A stretch of 64,000 bases of DNA from Anabaena cylindrica PCC 7122 (GCF_000317695.1 NC_019771.1:1240001-1304000); one strand, 5' to 3'. Shown: positions 53,814 through 63,105, numbered from the stretch's first letter. The notes: a model not told the origin generated them from the sequence alone. A program made the numbers and translations.

Positions 53814-54305
53814 ATGAAAATTCGACGTTTTTTAACTGTAATTATATCGAGTTTGTGCATATTTATTTATGCCTTTTTTGGTGTTAGCTACGACGCATCA
53901 GCCTTAGCAGCAACACAGAAAATTGCTGTAGTTTCCACTGCTAATACTGACCTGAAAACAACAGTAGATAGTTATCTCAAATCCATTCCTGGAGACTATT
54001 ACACCGTAGGGAAAGTGACACAGTTGAAACAGATACTAAAACAAGATGATATTGTTTTGGTGGATGTCAGAGAACCTTCTGAGTATGCATTGGGTCATAT
54101 TGGTGATGCTATTAATATTCCCCTGCGGACATTGGTACAAAACCTGGACAAAATTCCGAAAAAAAAGCCTGTAGTAGTTTACTGTTCTTCTGGTTATCGT
54201 TCTGCAATGGCAGTTATGTCATTACATCTTTTAGGTTATGACAATGTGCGAGGTTTTCCACCCAGTATGAATGGTTGGAATGCAGCAAAAGAAATTGACC
54301 AATAA
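53814..54305 (+). CDS. Exported single-domain rhodanese-like protein
   Basis: A 163-residue protein. A hydrophobic N-terminus (FLTVIISSLCIFIYAFFGVS) acts as signal or anchor, then one rhodanese domain: DIVLVDVREPSEYALGHIGD, INIPLRTL and the active-site loop YCSSGYRSAMA with catalytic Cys. Such domains carry persulfide or act in redox sensing. It lies 159 bases after petC, same strand, possibly co-transcribed in a stress module. Physiological substrate unknown. Confidence 0.88.
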   Translation: MKIRRFLTVIISSLCIFIYAFFGVSYDASALAATQKIAVVSTANTDLKTTVDSYLKSIPGDYYTVGKVTQLKQILKQDDIVLVDVREPSEYALGHIGDAINIPLRTLVQNLDKIPKKKPVVVYCSSGYRSAMAVMSLHLLGYDNVRGFPPSMNGWNAAKEIDQ

Positions 54306-54501
54306 TATACAGCAGAATTCAGGAGTCAGGAGTCAGGAGTAAAACTGGCTTCATGTATAGGTTTCAATTTAGATTTGGTACCTCATAACTACGCAAACTG
54401 CTGTATAGAAAAATAAATAGCAATACCGAAAATATTCAGGCACTTAGTTTAGGTGAAATACGTCATGATTATTTATTGTAGCAAATAGTGAGGAGCAATA
54501 A
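54306..54501. repeat. Heptamer repeat and interspersed repeat copy 2
   Basis: AATTCAGGAGTCAGGAGTCA at about 54314 is a three-unit heptamer array. GAAAATATTCAGGCACTTAG from about 54430 to 54490 is the second copy of the repeat at 47121-47195. Confidence 0.65.
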
Positions 54502-54891
54502 ATGAAACCAGTAATTATAATCAAAACTTTCATTACATCACTGGGTTTGTTTGTTTTGTTGAACCCCAGTCAAGCATCAGCACAAATTGTACCCCAACCT
54601 TGGGTTTCCGTGGGAGGAAAAGATGGTGATGTTACCTATGCTGTGGGTGCGAAGGCTTTTAGTTTGGGTTTTGAGGTGGGAACTGGTGCTGACGGTGCAA
54701 CAGGTGTAGATATCCTAAAATTCATCAATTTACCTGTAATTTCTCCTTATGTTGGAGTTGGTTACTATTCAGAAGATAAGGGTGTGGCTTTCTCCGGTGG
54801 TGTCCAAGCCAACGCAACTAAACACGTTTTTGTTGGTGCTGGTTATAATTCTGTACGTGGTTTCAATGGACAGTTAGGAATTAAATTCTAA
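54502..54891 (+). CDS. Small secreted, possibly outer-membrane, hypothetical protein
   Basis: A 129-residue protein. The signal peptide runs to about residue 27 (LGLFVLLNPSQASAQ). The mature part is Gly- and aromatic-rich with alternating short strands (YAVGAKAFSLGFEVGTGADG, YVGVGYYSEDKGVAFSGGVQ) and ends FNGQLGIKF, a terminal Phe as in outer-membrane beta-barrels. It is too short for a full eight-strand barrel with large loops. Function unknown. Confidence 0.7.
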   Translation: MKPVIIIKTFITSLGLFVLLNPSQASAQIVPQPWVSVGGKDGDVTYAVGAKAFSLGFEVGTGADGATGVDILKFINLPVISPYVGVGYYSEDKGVAFSGGVQANATKHVFVGAGYNSVRGFNGQLGIKF

Positions 54892-54943
54892 TTTTCAACC
54901 AATTTCAACTAATTTTGCATTTTCAGATAATAATTAATGATGT

Positions 54944-54977
54944 GTAGGTTGGGTTAAGGAACGCAACCCAACATTTT
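54944..54977. repeat. Inverted repeat with TTGGGTT arms, copy 2
   Basis: GTAGGTTGGGTT and AACCCAACATTTTT pair around a nine-base loop. It may also act as a terminator for the preceding gene because a T run follows. Confidence 0.6.
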
Positions 54978-54991
54978 TAGAGATTTGTTAG

Positions 54992-55241
54992 GTTTTTATA
55001 GATTTTACTCAAACTATCTGTCGCATTCTTTATTATGGGTTTGTTGAGTTTCTCGAAGTTCATAAAATTCTGGATAGCTGGCCTTTGCGATTGTATCCTT
55101 CACAAATTTTAGATTCTTCTCCCAATTGTCAACGTGTCCCACTCAAAGTTTTTCTCGCAGCACCACAAATTCAGTTTGATAAATTTGATTTTCAAAATTC
55201 AAAAACTACTGAGGAAATTGAACTAAAATTTGGCAGGTGAT
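54992..55241 (+). pseudogene. Coding relic of unknown family
   Basis: An uninterrupted frame without a start codon reads DFTQTICRILYYGFVEFLEV, then HKILDSWPLRLYPSQILDSS, VPLKVFLAAPQIQFDKFD and EEIELKFGR before a stop. Codon content looks genuine, so this is probably the decayed end or middle of a larger gene. The family is not recognised. Confidence 0.45.
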
Positions 55242-55331
55242 GAATGGGGATTTTCAGAAGTTGAAGGATTTGGTTTAAATAACGAACCGCAGAGGACGCA
55301 GAGAACGCGGAGGAAAGAGGAGAATTTGATT

Positions 55332-57830
55332 TTAACCGATGGGATAAAGTAGTTCTCTGACGCTAGTTGCTGAGTCTTGCTGTAGTGCTACTTTAGCTAA
55401 GGCTTGAGCTTCTGCTATGGTTATCTGTGAGATTACCTGTTTGAGTGGGGCTATGGCTTGGGGATTGACACTCAGTTCATCTACTCCTAAACCTAATAAA
55501 ATGGGTGCAACTATGGTTTCTGCTGCTACTTCTCCACATAATCCTACCCAGATATTAGCAGTATGAGCAGCTTGAACTGTTTGCTGAATCATTCGCAATA
55601 CCGCAGGTTGCAAAGCATCGGCTAAAGTTGCTACTCTAGGATTTGTGCGATCGCCTGCCATAACATACTGGCTTAAATCATTTGTCCCAATACTAAAAAA
55701 GTCAACTTCCTGGGCTAATTGATCAGCTATGGCTACTGCTGCGGGTGTCTCTATCATCATCCCCACTTTCATTGTTTCATCAAAACTAATCCCCCCTTGT
55801 CGCAGTTCTTTCTGTACCTCCTCCAAAATTGCCCTAGCTGCCCGTAATTCTGTTAAAGTGGCAATCATCGGCCACATAATTTTGATACTATTTCCCACAC
55901 TAGCGCGTAAAATTGCCCGTAACTGAGTTTTCAATAATTGGGGATTTTCTAAACAAAACCGAATTCCCCGCACACCTAAAAACGGGTTAGCTTCTGTCAC
56001 TCCCGAACTCAGATAAGGAAGGTGTTTATCTCCACCTATATCCAAAGTGCGAATAATTAACGGTTTATTTTCTAAAACCTTGACTATGGCTTGATAAACT
56101 TCTAATTGTTCCTCTTCACCCGGTGCATTTTTCCTTTCTAGATACAAAAACTCGGTGCGAAGTAATCCCACACCCTCAGCACCATGATTTATTGCCGCTT
56201 GGGCATCCGCAATACTACCAATATTAGCAAAGACTTTAATGTGCTGACCATCATGGGTAATTGCTGGTTTGTGTGCCAGCTTTCTAGCTTTTGCTTGGGC
56301 TTGCTGCCATATCTGACGCTTGGCTATCAGTATATTTAATTTATCTTCAGTTGGTGCTACCCAAGCTTTACCGATTTCGCCATCTAGTGCGATCAAAGTC
56401 CCATTTTCCCAGTTTAACAACTGAGCATCTACACCCATAACCGCAGGAATCCCCAATGTCCGGGCAATAATCGCACTGTGAGAAGTCGCACTTCCAGAAG
56501 TCATGCAAATACCCATCACCTTAGCTGGATCAAGTTTGGCCGTATCGGAGGGGCTTAAATCTGTTGCTACTATAATTGATGGTTCTGTCAGTTGTAAGTC
56601 AGTGGGAGCATTACCCAGTAATATTCTTAATACCCTGCTACCCACATCGACCACATCATCAACTCGTTCCTGTAGGTAAACATCCTCAAGTCTGCGGTAG
56701 GAATTCGTTACTTCATCAACTACGGCTTGCCAAGCAAATTCCGCATTCAGATGTTGTTCTACTATATGATGACGTGCGGCATCGAGCAAGACAGGATCTG
56801 TTAAAAATAGCAGGTGAGCATCAAAAATTGCCGCTTCCGCATCACCAATTTGAATAGATGTGTGTGAGAGTAAAGTTGCAATTTCCTGTTTTGCTATTTG
56901 TATAGCAGATTGTAATCTTTGCCACTCTATTTCTACATTTTCTATATGATATTCGGTTATTGCAACTGAGGCAGATTGATAATGAAATAATGGTGCGATC
57001 GCAACTCCTGGAGAAGCCGCAATTCCTGCTAGTTCACCGTGAGTAGGGGCAACAAATTCCTGGGGAGGTGCGGTTAATTCAGGAATGCGATCATCTTCGC
57101 CAAAGTTGTTGATAATTAATGCTTGTAAGGCTTGCAGGGCTTCCTGGGCATCAACACCAGTGGCAGTAATCCGCAATTCATGTCCTTGACGTACCCCCAA
57201 GGTGGCAACTTGATTAATACTATCACCCCGGACAGCTTCTGTCTTTCTGGTTAAATTTTGTACCTGGATTTGTGATTGAAAGCGGGATGCAGTAGCAACA
57301 AATTGGGCAGAAGGACGAGCGTGTAAACCTAAGCGATTACTGACTTTTAGCCGTATTTCTCTGGTGGCAACTTCGGTGTTAGTGATGGGTTGACTACTCA
57401 CCACTAGTATTGGATGCGCGTCTAAACCCAACTGTGTGGCTTTCGCTCCTAACGCCCCGTTTGCTTCTGCCATAACTTCCTGGATATTCATACCCGCAGC
57501 AGCGGCAACAGTAGCAGCAACAGCCCCCTCTACCAATGGTGCAGCACAAAGATATATTTTTTCTCGCTGTTCTGGGGGTAGAAACTCCAGAGCCATTTCT
57601 GTACTCATTAAAGCACTACCCAAATCCATCAGAACTAGAACACCGTCATCAGAGAATACAGATGAGATCGCTTCATAAACCTGCATTACATCTGTACCCA
57701 GTGGATTTGCAGGATCATCAACACCTGCTGCGACAGCAAGAGGAACTTGTCCTTGAACCATCTGTGCGGCTAGTTCCCGCACTCCCAAAGCTAATTGTTT
57801 ACTGTGAGAAACAATAACTATTCCCAGCAC
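55332..57830 (-). CDS. ptsP: DhaM-HPr-Enzyme I fusion phosphotransferase
   Basis: An 832-residue three-module protein. Residues 1-130 are a mannose-type EIIA/DhaM domain with phosphorylatable His9 in IVIVSHSKQLA. About 155-245 is HPr with His in NRLGLHARPSAQF near 170. The rest is Enzyme I: His near 451 in GSATSHSAIIARTLG, PEP-binding LLRTEFLYLERK, and FFSIGTNDLSQYVMAGDR with a C-terminal LCGEVA. It should pass phosphate from phosphoenolpyruvate to dihydroxyacetone via DhaL, but dhaK and dhaL are not nearby. The start is GTG 57830. Confidence 0.9.
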   Translation of the reverse strand: MLGIVIVSHSKQLALGVRELAAQMVQGQVPLAVAAGVDDPANPLGTDVMQVYEAISSVFSDDGVLVLMDLGSALMSTEMALEFLPPEQREKIYLCAAPLVEGAVAATVAAAAGMNIQEVMAEANGALGAKATQLGLDAHPILVVSSQPITNTEVATREIRLKVSNRLGLHARPSAQFVATASRFQSQIQVQNLTRKTEAVRGDSINQVATLGVRQGHELRITATGVDAQEALQALQALIINNFGEDDRIPELTAPPQEFVAPTHGELAGIAASPGVAIAPLFHYQSASVAITEYHIENVEIEWQRLQSAIQIAKQEIATLLSHTSIQIGDAEAAIFDAHLLFLTDPVLLDAARHHIVEQHLNAEFAWQAVVDEVTNSYRRLEDVYLQERVDDVVDVGSRVLRILLGNAPTDLQLTEPSIIVATDLSPSDTAKLDPAKVMGICMTSGSATSHSAIIARTLGIPAVMGVDAQLLNWENGTLIALDGEIGKAWVAPTEDKLNILIAKRQIWQQAQAKARKLAHKPAITHDGQHIKVFANIGSIADAQAAINHGAEGVGLLRTEFLYLERKNAPGEEEQLEVYQAIVKVLENKPLIIRTLDIGGDKHLPYLSSGVTEANPFLGVRGIRFCLENPQLLKTQLRAILRASVGNSIKIMWPMIATLTELRAARAILEEVQKELRQGGISFDETMKVGMMIETPAAVAIADQLAQEVDFFSIGTNDLSQYVMAGDRTNPRVATLADALQPAVLRMIQQTVQAAHTANIWVGLCGEVAAETIVAPILLGLGVDELSVNPQAIAPLKQVISQITIAEAQALAKVALQQDSATSVRELLYPIG

Positions 57831-57954
57831 TGCAATACCTTAGCCAGTTACCCATACTATTATTCCTTGACAATATACTAAAGACGACATTTATTTAGGT
57901 TGATTTAGGTTTTGACAGTTAGGGAACTTACCTAAAAACTACTCAAACTCTGAT

Positions 57955-58003
57955 TTCTCTCCTGACTCCGAACTCCTGACTCCGAACTCCGAACTCCTGC
58001 TAT
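57955..58003. repeat. Heptamer repeats
   Basis: Alternating CTCCTGA and CTCCGAA units form a short tandem array between the acyltransferase and the phosphotransferase genes. Confidence 0.7.
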
Positions 58004-58005
58004 AA

Positions 58006-58848
58006 CTACGAACTAGCTAACTTGATTAAATTATCCAACTCCTGTTGCATTTGGCTTTTCACTAACTCATAGCATTCGTTAACATAAGAGCGATCGCTTG
58101 CGGCTTCCCTACCATAGCGTTCAAATACAATTGGTGGACAAATTCTTGTGTACATAGGCACTGGCATAGGTATATTTGGCAGCGGGCCAATTGCTAAACC
58201 CCAAGGTAATCCCAGATAAACGGGAAAAACCAAAGGATCAACCCCAAACAGCCAAGGCATCCCCCATTTATGCAATTGCTGCATAACTTCATATACATCA
58301 GCCAACACAATCAGAGTGTCATGAGAACCCCAGGAAATAGCCGGTACAATTGGCACATTTTCACGCAAAGCCAGTTTGATAAATCCCCGACGTTCAGCAA
58401 AATAAATTTTGTCCCGCATTTGATGAGGTCGAAATACATCTTCTGGCCCACCGGGATAAACCAACACACTAGCCCCAGAATGCAAAGCCGCATAAGCCAT
58501 TTTGGGGTGAGCCATAATAGCTCCAGCTTTCATAGCCATTTCTGCAATCGGGGGAACAACTTCCCAGACTTTAGGATGCATTAAACCGTAAAGTGGTTTT
58601 TCTGCACCAAAGCGACGCACCCAGTCATACATCATCATGGATGTATCAGGGGAAGCTAGTCCTCCATTGTGAGAACCAACAACAAAGACTTTTCCCTCTG
58701 GGAGATTTTCCCAACCACTGGTTTGAACTCGAAAATAGTAGTTATATAAAACGCCTAATACAGGCATGAGATTTTCGATGAACTTTGGATCTCGCTCATC
58801 CAAAGACCACCCTAATTTTGTCTTCTGGGGGTGTTTTAGTTTTAACAT
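58006..58848 (-). CDS. Lysophospholipid/diacylglycerol acyltransferase-like protein
   Basis: A 280-residue PlsC/DGAT2-superfamily protein. The catalytic motif is in FVVGSHNGGLASPDTSMMMY (H-x4-5-D type), the glycerol-phosphate-binding region is GASVLVYPGGPEDVFRPH, and later segments are KLALRENVPIVPAISWGSHD and PMPVPMYTRICPPI. It has more in common with DGAT2/phytyl-ester-type enzymes than with PlsC itself, so wax, triacylglycerol or phytyl ester synthesis is possible. No signal peptide. Confidence 0.82.
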   Translation of the reverse strand: MLKLKHPQKTKLGWSLDERDPKFIENLMPVLGVLYNYYFRVQTSGWENLPEGKVFVVGSHNGGLASPDTSMMMYDWVRRFGAEKPLYGLMHPKVWEVVPPIAEMAMKAGAIMAHPKMAYAALHSGASVLVYPGGPEDVFRPHQMRDKIYFAERRGFIKLALRENVPIVPAISWGSHDTLIVLADVYEVMQQLHKWGMPWLFGVDPLVFPVYLGLPWGLAIGPLPNIPMPVPMYTRICPPIVFERYGREAASDRSYVNECYELVKSQMQQELDNLIKLASS

Positions 58849-58887
58849 CGAAGCATTTTATCAAATTATTACGAATTATGAATTATT

Positions 58888-60321
58888 TTAACCAGGTTTC
58901 CAAGTACCGTGGAAACTGTGGGGAATTACACTAGGTAGTCCTAGTTTGCAAATTGGTTCATCATTCAAGCGTTGGCTCTCGAATATCCAAACCTCGCTAC
59001 TATTAGTATTACCATCATAAACCACCGTCAAAATCCAACTTTGCTCAAGGTTGTGAGTATTTTGTGCTAAAAGAGGCTCAGAAGGATAGCAATTTTCACC
59101 CAAGTCTGCTTCCGACAGAGTTTCAGTTTGATAGTCAAAACGAGCAATACCGTTTAATATTTCCCCATCAATATCCGTTCCTTCCCGAAAAATAGACATA
59201 TAGCTATAACGAGAGAACTTACCCACATTTTGCCTTGGCACATTAGGAAACTCACAAGTTCTATTTAACAGAGTTTCAATTCCCGTCACCTTCCCTGTTA
59301 GCGGATTAAGTTGTACCCGCGTCAACGTAGTTTTAGCAACTGTTTGAGTTTCTCCAGATGCCAACTCTTTTAAATATTGATTAGTTTGAAAATCTGCATA
59401 ACGGGAAAAATCTACAATTACCGTACCGCTATCATCAACATAACCATTGCTAAAATGCCATTGAAACCAAGGTTCTGTAACTCCTTCACTCACTAAAGAT
59501 AAAGTTTCTCTATCAATTACTAAAATCTTAGTTCCTTTTTGTGGTAGCCATTGCAGAGAATCACTGTAACTACTAACTCCCAACAAAACAGGCCAAACAT
59601 TCAAATGTACCGCAGGCGCAAAAAATATTAAATATTGTCCCGCTAACACAAAATCATGAATGACAGGAAAACCTTCTAATGTCAACTTAGCTGTTTTCAC
59701 AATCTTGCCAGTCAAGTCACTTTTGTAGAGACTTAATATCGCATTTGCTCCCGGAGTCATACCAAAATTAAAAATTTCTCCCGTGGCATAATCAACTTTA
59801 GGATGTGCAGAATAAGGTTGTTTTTTCGCCAAACCGTCTAAATTATCTAACCCTTGCGTTTCTAAAGTCTGTAAATCTAACGCATAAGGATTATCACCTT
59901 CCCACAATGCCAGCAGTTTATCAGGTAATGCCAAAACAGAAGTATTTGCAGCGTGCTTAACTGGTTTACGCCATTGATTCCAAATAGCCCCTGGTGCAGT
60001 CATGCCATAATTACCATACAGAAATTTACCCGCAGCAGTTTCTTCTTGATAACCAGCAGTCTCCACATAGCGATAGACACCAGTGGCACCAGCATCAGTA
60101 AAATGGACAGCCAGAATAGCCCCATCTCCATCAAACCAATGTCCCACTGACACACCACCCCTTTCTAGTCGCGCTGCACCATTGCGGTAAAGTGTACCCC
60201 GCAAACCATCAGGAATTTTACCAGCAATCACAGGTAACTGCGTAGGAGGAAATTCGGTTCCAGGTTGAGATATGGCATTTGCCCAAGTTTTTTTAGTTGA
60301 CTTTTTATCAATTGTTTGCAT
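58888..60321 (-). CDS. Carotenoid cleavage oxygenase
   Basis: A 477-residue seven-bladed propeller enzyme. The four iron-binding His are visible in AHPKVDYATGE (about 174), VIHDFVLAG (about 222), FQWHFSNGY (about 287) and SFHGTWKPG (about 470). The N-terminal GTLYRNGAARLERGG and GHWFDGDGAI match apocarotenoid oxygenases of cyanobacteria (ACO/NosDiox type), which cut apocarotenals to retinal-like products. Exact cleavage site unknown. It starts nine bases after the stop of the NACHT/HicA chimera, same strand. Confidence 0.92.
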   Translation of the reverse strand: MQTIDKKSTKKTWANAISQPGTEFPPTQLPVIAGKIPDGLRGTLYRNGAARLERGGVSVGHWFDGDGAILAVHFTDAGATGVYRYVETAGYQEETAAGKFLYGNYGMTAPGAIWNQWRKPVKHAANTSVLALPDKLLALWEGDNPYALDLQTLETQGLDNLDGLAKKQPYSAHPKVDYATGEIFNFGMTPGANAILSLYKSDLTGKIVKTAKLTLEGFPVIHDFVLAGQYLIFFAPAVHLNVWPVLLGVSSYSDSLQWLPQKGTKILVIDRETLSLVSEGVTEPWFQWHFSNGYVDDSGTVIVDFSRYADFQTNQYLKELASGETQTVAKTTLTRVQLNPLTGKVTGIETLLNRTCEFPNVPRQNVGKFSRYSYMSIFREGTDIDGEILNGIARFDYQTETLSEADLGENCYPSEPLLAQNTHNLEQSWILTVVYDGNTNSSEVWIFESQRLNDEPICKLGLPSVIPHSFHGTWKPG

Positions 60322-60330
60322 AGTTATAAA

Positions 60331-60441
60331 TTAGATATTTTCTAGAAATTCTTCCACTGAAACTCTAGCTTCATTGAGAATACTTTTGAGCGTTCCCAAG
60401 GCTACAGTTGTGCTATGTAATGGTACAACACAACCAACTTC
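60331..60441 (-). pseudogene. HicA toxin C-terminal relic fused to the NACHT fragment
   Basis: The last 36 residues of the frame, EVGCVVPLHSTTVALGTLKS and ILNEARVSVEEFLENI, match the end of HicA mRNA interferases (VPLH, GTLKSIL, SVEEF). They are joined in frame to the NACHT fragment upstream. The N-terminal half of HicA with its catalytic region and the HicB antitoxin are absent. Confidence 0.65.
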
Positions 60442-61445
60442 GATACGGTTATTAGGAAAGTTTTGCGAACGGTCATAAACTAAACATAGAAAAGTCAACA
60501 ACAAAGGCGTATGTGCCAACTCTTTAGCAGCTTTGTTTTCTGGCTTTTGTAGTAATTCCCAACATTTATGACTTGTTTGTGCTTGTTTATCATCTTCTCC
60601 ATGAAACCAGTTATTAATAAATTTCTGAATTTGTTCATCATCAAAATCAGCCATAGCCACATCACTAAATCGCCGGAAATTATGGCGATGATCTGCTGTA
60701 CGACAGGAAGCTATAAAACGATTTTGATCATGTTTATCAACAAAATTTTGAATTTGGTTGATGACTTCAGTTAAGTTTTGACTGGGAACTTCATCCAAGC
60801 CATCCAGAAGAATTAATAATTTACCTTGTTCCAAAGCTTTAGCTGTAAACTTATCTGGAACTGGAAACCCGCAAATATCAAACTCATCAATAATAAATTT
60901 TTCAATATTGATATCACTAGATGTAAACCTTTTCAATTCAATAAAAACCGGAATACAACCATGTTTAAATCCTCCTTTTTTACCTTTGAGTGCTTCCAGT
61001 CCCATCTTCCGTAAAAAGTAGACTTACCCGCACCTGGTTCACCCAAAACCATCAGATATTGTTTTTCATTAGCGACTTTAATTCCTGCTTATTTTTCACA
61101 ATCTCCAGATTTCAACTTCCGTATTTTTGCTTCACGATATGATTGTTCTAATTTTTCAATAGATGCAAAACTACGAATAGCATCATCATTTAAAAACTGC
61201 ACGGCTGTATACACAGATTTTAGCTTGACAGGTTCACGCATTCCCAATACTTTAAGAATACCGTGTCTTTCTGCATAGTTCTGGACATATTGCTTGGAAG
61301 CATTAAAAATTACCTCTTTGGTTTTTTCATCCAAGGTTTTACCAAACATTCCCATAAATTTACCACCGCTTCCCCAAAGAGATTGGAAAATGGGAACTGC
61401 TAAACCGCTAACACCTGATATTACCCAAGGTTCAATGCCTGTCAT
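60442..61445 (-). pseudogene. Broken NACHT-type STAND NTPase gene
   Basis: ATG 61445 opens a 118-residue N-terminal domain (TGIEPWVISGVSGLAVPIFQ, NASKQYVQNYAERHGIL) ending at a TAA near 61091. The same frame resumes with AGIKVANEKQYLMVLGEPGA and the P-loop GEPGAGKST, then shifts by one base at a T5 run near 61030. The other frame carries the NACHT core: PVFIELKRF, the Walker B LLILLDGLDEVP, RFIASCRT and LLLTFLCLVYDRSQNFPNNR. All repeats after NACHT are gone. At least three lesions make it non-functional. Confidence 0.75.
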
Positions 61446-61512
61446 AATAGTGAGTCAGTGAATATATCTAAAAAACCTAGTTAAATCTTATTATCCACAC
61501 CTAAACCCAATT

Positions 61513-61563
61513 ATGACAACAAAAACCACCTTCAACTCTTGGGTAACTTATCCTATTAATTGA
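61513..61563 (+). pseudogene. Thioesterase start fragment, copy 1
   Basis: ATG at 61513 reads MTTKTTFNSWVT and then leaves the family at YPIN-stop. It matches the thioesterase start at 62540 and together they flank the DUF2887 gene. Confidence 0.6.
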
Positions 61564-62431
61564 TTTGCGCCTCTAGCCAAGATGACAAATCAGCTAAACT
61601 GCTAAAATCTAACAGTGCTTCACTCAAATCTTCTAAAACAGGTAAAGCTAAACCAGAAATTGAAGAGCGCATTTCCTCAGATAATTTCCCAAACCGCTTA
61701 GTCAATTGTCGGGAAATTGCATTAGCCATAACTTCTCGTCCCTCTTCTCGTCCCTCTTCTCGTCCTTCTTCTCGTCCTTCTTCCTTGATTTCTCGGTAAA
61801 CTCTTGTTTCCTTTAGTGTTATCCCTAACATAGACTCTACCTCCATACGGCTTAGTTGTTCAAACTTGTATACCATAATCGTCGTAATCATCTCTATTAT
61901 GACGCGACTTGCTGGAGATGATACTTCTTGACTGGTTCTGGTTAACAAATATCTTGCGGCTTCTGGTGCTTGTTCTTCTTCAACTGTAGTGAGTACCATC
62001 AGTGCTACCCATAAAGGTAATTGACGAATATCCCCCAATTCGTCTAAATACACTCGATGCACTTGGTTCCCATTGAGTAAGGTTCGATGAGGATAAATCT
62101 CACTTTGTTCAATATTACGAGATGGGTAAATAATCACAGCTTGCCAGTCACTGAATCTAGCACGGTTGCGGTAGAAATAAAGTGAAGATTCCGCAAATAC
62201 TCTTTCGTAAAGCTGTTCATCTTTCTGGAATTGCACTTCGCAGAAATAGACAACTCCCGCACCTTCATTTTCTGGTGGGAGAAATACCCCATCAATTTCA
62301 AATTTGGGTTCTTTAACAGCTACCGAATCAAATCTATAAGCATCTGCATTTTGCGGAGGATTTGTCAAGAATTCAAATAGTAAAGTGGGAGATTGTTGAA
62401 ACAGTTTGTAAAAAATAGAGTCCCGACGCAT
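61556..62431 (-). CDS. DUF2887/Rpn-type PD-(D/E)XK nuclease
   Basis: A 291-residue protein of the Rpn/transposase_31-related group common in cyanobacteria. It begins MRRDSIFYKLFQQSPTLLFE, and the PD-(D/E)XK core is FEIDGVFLPP with Asp and VVYFCEVQFQKDEQLY with Glu-x-Gln. The C-terminal part has EEGREEGREEGREEGRE, encoded by four 12-base tandem repeats (about 61734-61783), whose number varies between family members. Rpn proteins promote RecA-independent recombination in Escherichia coli. It is flanked by duplicated thioesterase start sequences. Confidence 0.85.
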   Translation of the reverse strand: MRRDSIFYKLFQQSPTLLFEFLTNPPQNADAYRFDSVAVKEPKFEIDGVFLPPENEGAGVVYFCEVQFQKDEQLYERVFAESSLYFYRNRARFSDWQAVIIYPSRNIEQSEIYPHRTLLNGNQVHRVYLDELGDIRQLPLWVALMVLTTVEEEQAPEAARYLLTRTSQEVSSPASRVIIEMITTIMVYKFEQLSRMEVESMLGITLKETRVYREIKEEGREEGREEGREEGREVMANAISRQLTKRFGKLSEEMRSSISGLALPVLEDLSEALLDFSSLADLSSWLEAQIN

Positions 62432-62539
62432 GAAGGATTGTACTTAATTTATTTTTTAAACCAGCGATACATTTAAATCATATATTAGATCGGGAGTATC
62501 GCAATTTTTGAAAAATATCTAGTGATTTAAAAAACCATT

Positions 62540-62688
62540 ATGACAACCAAAACTACCTTCAACTCCTGGGTAACTTGTCGCCAACCCCCAAGCCAAATTA
62601 CGCTTATTCTGCTTACCCTACGCAGGTGGTAGTGCAATGGTATTTCGCACCTGGACTGATGATTTACCCCCAACTATTACAGCAAGCC
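62540..62688 (+). pseudogene. Type II thioesterase N-terminal fragment, frameshifted
   Basis: ATG 62540 reads MTTKTTFNSWVTCRQPPSQI and TL; an extra base near 62603 shifts the frame, after which FCLPYAGGSAMVFRTWTDDL and PPTIT continue. The LF-CFPYAGGSA motif is that of type II thioesterases linked to peptide synthetases. The catalytic Ser and remainder are absent, replaced by unrelated DNA after 62688. Confidence 0.7.
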
Positions 62689-62741
62689 CTATTTATGTTG
62701 ATTTATACAGGATATAATGAGAATCAAAATAAAAGAGCAAG

Positions 62742-63002
62742 ATGAGTATTAACCTGAATCTACCACCAGAACTAGAAAAAGAACTTCACACCGAAGCTTC
62801 TCAACTCAATGTACCGTTATCCGAATATATTTTACGCATTTTATTTACAAGAAAAGTTGCAGATAATCTCCCCAAAACTGGATCAGAACTTGTTGAATAT
62901 TGGGAAAATGAAGGTGTAATCAATTCACTTTTTAATATTACTAATAGTCAAGCATACTCTCGTGAGTTACGTCATCAAGCTGAAACAAGGGAGCGAACAT
63001 AG
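62742..63002 (+). CDS. Ribbon-helix-helix antitoxin, orphan
   Basis: An 86-residue protein. SINLNLPPELEKELHTEASQ followed by LNVPLSEYILRIL is a ribbon-helix-helix start as in CopG/VapB antitoxins. The C-terminal part (GSELVEYWENEGVINSLFNI) is the toxin-binding type. Family members are normally followed by a PIN toxin, but here the next 100 bases are non-coding. Confidence 0.7.
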   Translation: MSINLNLPPELEKELHTEASQLNVPLSEYILRILFTRKVADNLPKTGSELVEYWENEGVINSLFNITNSQAYSRELRHQAETRERT

Positions 63003-63105
63003 GTAAACTTAATGTAATTATTGGATACAGATATAATACAATCACCTCTCTTGTCGCTGTTCAATGCTATAATTAAATAAATTACATTTATTTTTCTATT
63101 AAAAT

